From Acidimicrobiaceae bacterium (GTDB lineage Bacteria; Actinomycetota; Acidimicrobiia; Acidimicrobiales; Bog-793): a stretch of DNA of 7,548 bases. Below are positions 6,827 through 7,548 of the stretch, one piece after another. The stretch's first letter is position 1. The number at the start of each line of letters is the position of its first letter. A program made the translations under genes and the position numbers. The stretch lies in the NCBI GenBank assembly GCA_027459565.1, contig DAIDIA010000187.1, positions 1 to 7,548 of the forward strand. Reading direction: 5' to 3'. Under the pieces are notes generated by a model. It made no database searches. It was given only the letters and a program-made list of their open reading frames with translations, and was not told the DNA's origin.

Positions 6827-7262
6827 CAATGGACTCCTTGCCCTGGCCGGCGACAGTTGGTCCCGGAGCTACCGGGGTGAGATAGACGACGCTTCGCGGC
6901 GTGATCATCCCCAGTCGGTGTTCGGCAAGTTGCAGGATGCGTGCCGGCGCCTCGAGCTGGGCGCGGCTCAAGAGGAGGTTCTCGTTCGTCTGGGTCGCGC
7001 TGGCGAGCTGGCCCTGGAGGTAGTCGAGCCGGATCTGCTGGGTGCCGAGCAGGTTCTGTCCCATTCCGATGACGAAGATCCCGCCGACGAGGAGAACGGC
7101 TGACAACAAGAGCATCGCCCGGGCGCGCCGGCGGCCGACCGCGGGCCCGACTCGGTGCGCGGGGACGACGGTGAGGCGATGGCGGCGCTCGGGAATCTCG
7201 TCAATGCGCGGAGCGGTGCTCGCCCGCGAGGCGCCTCCCCTGACAGGTCCGGTTACCGCCAT
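6813..7262 (-). CDS. ftsL: FtsL-like septum formation initiator (single-pass divisome protein)
   Basis: The product is a 149-residue bitopic membrane protein. It has a basic, Pro- and Arg-rich cytoplasmic N-terminus (residues 1-47) and one membrane segment (about 48-68, AMLLLSAVLLVGGIFVIG). A predicted coiled coil follows (about 74-112, with QLASATQTNENLLL), then an RLGMITPRSVVYL block (116-128), typical of the FtsL/DivIC family. Known members form the FtsQ-FtsL-FtsB (DivIC) complex that recruits and activates FtsW-FtsI at the septum. Sequence similarity in this family is low, so the call rests on topology, the LGM..P block and the slot between rsmH and ftsI. DivIC-type proteins look alike, but their genes usually sit elsewhere. 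The ATG at 7262 has only a close GGAG (7269-7266, 3 nt spacing). It overlaps rsmH by 10 nt and the downstream ftsI start by 14 nt. The long basic N-terminal tail is common in actinobacterial FtsL-like proteins. Confidence 0.85.
   Translation of the reverse strand: MAVTGPVRGGASRASTAPRIDEIPERRHRLTVVPAHRVGPAVGRRRARAMLLLSAVLLVGGIFVIGMGQNLLGTQQIRLDYLQGQLASATQTNENLLLSRAQLEAPARILQLAEHRLGMITPRSVVYLTPVAPGPTVAGQGKESIGVRR
6834..6839 (-). promoter_or_regulatory. Shine-Dalgarno site for ftsI, inside ftsL
   Basis: AAGGAG is read on the minus strand within the last codons of the ftsL-like gene. It lies 7 nt before the GTG at 6826 and 4 nt before the in-frame TTG at 6829. The spacing favours the GTG as the ftsI start. 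Confidence 0.7.
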
Positions 7263-7548
7263 GGGCTCCGCCCGGGATTCTCGGTCGGATCGAGCCGCTC
7301 TGCGACGCGAAGTCGCACGCTCTTCGCGCGCGGGTTGCGTGCGATCTCCTCGTCAGAGGCCATGCGCGCGCCGCGGTTCAAGAGGCGGAGCGTGGGTGTC
7401 GCGCCACAGACACAGGGAAGGCCCGGAGGGCACTGGCAGCCGCCGGTCGCGCCAAAGAGAAGGTGGTCCTTGGTGATGCGGTCCTCGCCCGAGTGGTACG
7501 AGAGCACGATGATCCGTCCCCCGGGCGCCAAGAGGGCGATCGCGTCAT
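7253..7548 (-). CDS. rsmH: 16S rRNA (cytosine(1402)-N4)-methyltransferase RsmH (MraW), C-terminal part, 5' end outside window
   Basis: This is the last 97 codons of RsmH, the SAM-dependent cytosolic enzyme that N4-methylates C1402 of 16S rRNA in the ribosomal P site. The reading frame is open to the right edge of the window, so the gene enters already in progress, and it ends at a TAA at 7255-7253. Visible family landmarks are DAIALLAPGGR followed by IIVLSYHS-GEDR (7478-7501), a CxCPP...CxCG cluster (7406-7438) and the terminal NPRAKSVRLRVAER block. The Cys pattern is familiar from many RsmH proteins and may bind metal, but that is inference. One oddity is Gly where the usual motif reads SYHSLEDR. 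The gene overlaps the next one, ftsL-like, by 10 nt, which suggests coupled translation. Its position at the head of the cluster matches the usual dcw order. Identification is firm; the N-terminal SAM-binding half cannot be seen. Confidence 0.95.
   Translation of the reverse strand, partial: DAIALLAPGGRIIVLSYHSGEDRITKDHLLFGATGGCQCPPGLPCVCGATPTLRLLNRGARMASDEEIARNPRAKSVRLRVAERLDPTENPGRSPWR

Overview
The window is a stretch of a division and cell wall (dcw) gene cluster, read entirely from the minus strand. The DNA is GC-rich. Seven consecutive genes fill it almost completely: rsmH (3' end only), an ftsL-like gene, ftsI (division transpeptidase, PBP), murE, mraY, murD and ftsW (3' end cut by the window edge). 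The gene families, the high GC, GTG starts and the basic N-terminal extension on the FtsL-like protein fit a Gram-positive, high-GC actinobacterium. A deep lineage such as Acidimicrobiia is possible, but that is an impression from family resemblance and was not tested. The MurE specificity motif DNPRSEDP (residues 414-421) indicates meso-diaminopimelate peptidoglycan.

Layout in transcription order (descending coordinates): rsmH ends at 7253; ftsL-like 7262-6813 overlaps it by 10 nt; ftsI 6826-5066 overlaps ftsL by 14 nt; murE 5069-3549 overlaps ftsI by an ATGA; mraY 3552-2524 overlaps murE by another ATGA; murD 2516-1131 follows after 7 nt; ftsW begins with GTG at 1131, overlaps the murD stop by 1 nt and runs off the left edge. 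There is no intergenic room for an internal promoter or terminator, so this looks like one translationally coupled operon. No RNA gene, mobile element, CRISPR array or repeat was seen.

The products cover two linked tasks. MurE, MurD and MraY build the UDP-MurNAc-peptide and move it to the lipid carrier. FtsW (glycosyltransferase) and FtsI (transpeptidase) polymerise and cross-link lipid II at the septum, with the FtsL-like protein as a divisome scaffold or activator. RsmH methylates 16S rRNA and is a usual first member of dcw clusters.

The main departure from the textbook cluster is that murF, normally between murE and mraY, is absent: murE and mraY are fused by a 4-nt overlap. Smaller points are unusual residues in conserved FtsW loops, four extracytoplasmic cysteines in FtsI, an insertion in MurE, and a near-consensus Shine-Dalgarno for ftsW written inside the last codons of murD. 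I found no evidence of a previously undescribed system; this is core housekeeping DNA.
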